This document shows, piece by piece, positions 58,523-60,116 of a stretch of DNA of 60,116 nucleotides. Location of the stretch: the NCBI GenBank assembly GCA_017416685.1, contig JAFQBN010000025.1, positions 1 through 60,116 on the forward strand, written 5' to 3'. A program made the position numbers and the translations under genes. The first letter of the stretch is position 1; each line of letters begins with the position of its first letter. The notes below the pieces were generated by a model. It searched no databases. It was not told where the DNA came from and was given only the letters and a program-made list of their open reading frames with translations. The DNA is from Oscillospiraceae bacterium. GTDB lineage: Bacteria > Bacillota > Clostridia > Oscillospirales > Oscillospiraceae.

Positions 58523-60116
58523 TTACTTCATTTCAGCGATAGCAGCCTGAGCGGCAGCCAGACGGGCGATGGGCACACGGAAGGGAGAGCAGGACACGTA
58601 GTCCAGACCCAGCTTGTGGCAGAACTCCACGGAGGAGGGGTCGCCGCCGTGCTCGCCGCAGATACCCACGTGCAGGTCCTTGTTAGCCTCACGGCCCATG
58701 GACACGGCCATGTCCATCAGCTTGCCGACGCCGTTCTGATCCAGCTTGGCAAAGGGATCATTCTCGAAGATCTTGGCATCGTAGTAAGCGCTCAGGAACT
58801 TGCCGGCGTCGTCACGGGAGAAGCCGTAGGTCATCTGAGTCAGGTCGTTGGTGCCGAAGCAGAAGAAGTCGGCGTTCTTGCCGATCTCGTCGGCGGTCAG
58901 GCAGGCGCGGGGGATCTCGATCATGGTACCAACCTGATACTTCAGGTCCACACCGGCAGCGGCGATCTCCTCGTCAGCGGTAGCAATGACCACCTTCTTG
59001 ACGTACTTCAGCTCGTTCACGTCGCCAACCAGGGGGATCATGATCTCGGGGACCATGTTCCAGTCGGCGTGAGCCTTCTGCACGTTGATGGCGGCGCGGA
59101 TAACAGCGCGGGTCTGCATCTTGGCGATCTCGGGGTAGGTGACGGACAGACGGCAGCCGCGGTGACCCATCATGGGGTTGAACTCATGCAGGCTGGAGAT
59201 CAGAGCCTTGATGTCGGCAACGCTCTTGCCCTGAGTCTTGGCCAAAGCCTCGATGTCGGCCTCCTCAGTGGGGACGAACTCGTGCAGAGGGGGATCCAGG
59301 AAGCGGATGCAGACGGGAGTACCCTCCAGCGCCTCGTACAGCTTCTCAAAGTCGCCCTGCTGATAGGGCAGGATCTTGGCCAGAGCGACCTCGCGCTCTT
59401 CGGCGGTGTCGGAGCAGATCATCTCGCGGAAAGCAGCGATACGGTCAGCCTCGAAGAACATATGCTCGGTACGGCACAGACCGATGCCCTCAGCGCCCAG
59501 CTCGCGAGCCTTCTTGGCGTCGGCGGGGGTGTCGGCATTGGTGCGGACCTTCAGGCGGCGGAACTCGTCAGCCCAGCCCATGATGGTGCCGAAGTTGCCG
59601 GAGATCTCGGCATCCACGGTGGGGATCAGGCCGTCGTAGATGTTACCGGTGGAACCGTCGATGGAGATGCAGTCGCCCTCGTGATAGGTCTTGCCGGCCA
59701 GAGTGAACTGCTTGTTCTCCTCGTCCATATTGATCTCGCCGCAGCCGGAGACACAGCACTTGCCCATGCCGCGGGCGACGACAGCTGCGTGGGAGGTCAT
59801 ACCGCCGCGAACAGTCAGGATGCCCTGAGCAGCCTTCATGCCGGTGATATCCTCGGGAGAGGTCTCCAGACGGACCAGAACCACCTTCTTGCCGGCAGCC
59901 TTCCAGTTCTCAGCATCCTCGGCGGAGAAGACGATCTGACCGCAGGCAGCTCCGGGAGAAGCGCCCAGACCACGGCCAATGGGAGTTGCTGCCTTCAGAG
60001 CCTTGGCATCAAACTGGGGATGCAGCAGGGTGTCCAGAGTACGGGGCTCGATCATAGCAACGGCCTTCTTCTCGTCGATCATACCCTCATCCACCAGATC
60101 GCAAGCGATCTTCAGA
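58523..60116 (-). CDS. ppdK: Pyruvate, phosphate dikinase, C-terminal part (cut by window edge)
   Basis: Converts pyruvate, ATP and phosphate to PEP, AMP and pyrophosphate; in gut Clostridia it often works in the glycolytic direction. About 530 C-terminal residues of a roughly 880-residue enzyme are visible. The phospho-carrier His is in LTVRGGMTSHAAVVARGMG; the PEP/pyruvate barrel has GLCRTEHMFF, FLDPPLHEF, GHRGCRLS and FGTNDLTQMTYGFSRDD, and the catalytic Cys is in GICGEHGGDP. The N-terminal ATP-grasp domain lies beyond the window, and the reading frame runs open through the edge. Confidence 0.97.
   Translation of the reverse strand, partial: LKIACDLVDEGMIDEKKAVAMIEPRTLDTLLHPQFDAKALKAATPIGRGLGASPGAACGQIVFSAEDAENWKAAGKKVVLVRLETSPEDITGMKAAQGILTVRGGMTSHAAVVARGMGKCCVSGCGEINMDEENKQFTLAGKTYHEGDCISIDGSTGNIYDGLIPTVDAEISGNFGTIMGWADEFRRLKVRTNADTPADAKKARELGAEGIGLCRTEHMFFEADRIAAFREMICSDTAEEREVALAKILPYQQGDFEKLYEALEGTPVCIRFLDPPLHEFVPTEEADIEALAKTQGKSVADIKALISSLHEFNPMMGHRGCRLSVTYPEIAKMQTRAVIRAAINVQKAHADWNMVPEIMIPLVGDVNELKYVKKVVIATADEEIAAAGVDLKYQVGTMIEIPRACLTADEIGKNADFFCFGTNDLTQMTYGFSRDDAGKFLSAYYDAKIFENDPFAKLDQNGVGKLMDMAVSMGREANKDLHVGICGEHGGDPSSVEFCHKLGLDYVSCSPFRVPIARLAAAQAAIAEMK

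Overview
The window looks like chromosomal DNA of a GC-rich, low-copy-repeat Firmicute of class Clostridia, most like the Oscillospiraceae (Flavonifractor/Lawsonibacter type). The signs are: ribosomal protein L27 with a cleavable N-terminal extension next to its protease Prp; a SAM-I riboswitch on metK; an efp-CD1247 gene pair; YerC/HisR, YqeG, DUF1836, DUF4358 and DegV families; a SleB-type cortex hydrolase; pyruvate phosphate dikinase; and GTAGGGGC-type palindromic repeats with their REP-associated tyrosine transposase. Genus-level placement is inference only. Both window edges cut genes (metK at the left, pyruvate phosphate dikinase at the right). No rRNA, tRNA, CRISPR array, prophage or complete insertion sequence was seen.

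Layout. 1-4.7 kb (minus strand): metK with its riboswitch, an rpmG-secE-nusG-rplK-rplA operon behind a long structured leader, and mreB. 4.8-6.6 kb: comF, two tandem small ribbon-helix-helix genes and a gene-free mosaic of palindromes. 6.6-16.4 kb (minus): DNA repair block recD2, two small membrane proteins, uvrA, ybaK, a RAYT transposase and uvrB, then an AraC regulator diverging from a GH29 alpha-L-fucosidase. 18.0-26.4 kb (minus): a complete ten-gene histidine operon (TrpR-like regulator, hisZ-hisG fusion, hisD, C, B, H, A, F, IE, hisK). 26.5-30.3 kb (minus): lysA-lrgA-lrgB-pyrE-radC. 30.4-42.5 kb (mostly plus): LTA-synthase-like enzyme, rpe with a structured leader, recR, yqeG, nfo, M24 peptidase, efp, CD1247 protein, zincin, split ThrE exporter, two lipoproteins and a SleB hydrolase. 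42.5-48.4 kb (minus): obgE, rpmA, prp, rplU, DUF2156, prmA, degV, DUF1836. 48.6-60.1 kb: a TetM-like GTPase fused to a Rae1/YacP endonuclease domain, a CofE-like ligase, a D-amino acid aminotransferase, LytTR-DUF3021, an IT-superfamily permease, a DUF4886 esterase, a superoxide reductase fused to a BFD-like domain, an AT-rich orphan gene and ppdK.

The genes are mostly housekeeping (translation, nucleotide excision repair, histidine and lysine synthesis, cell wall). The items most worth follow-up are the ribosome-GTPase/mRNA-endonuclease fusion, the RAYT gene that carries two REP-like hairpins inside its own reading frame, the HisZ-HisG and SOR-BFD fusions, a candidate HisR operator placed between the -35 and -10 of the his promoter, and two strongly structured 5' leaders (rpmG and rpe).
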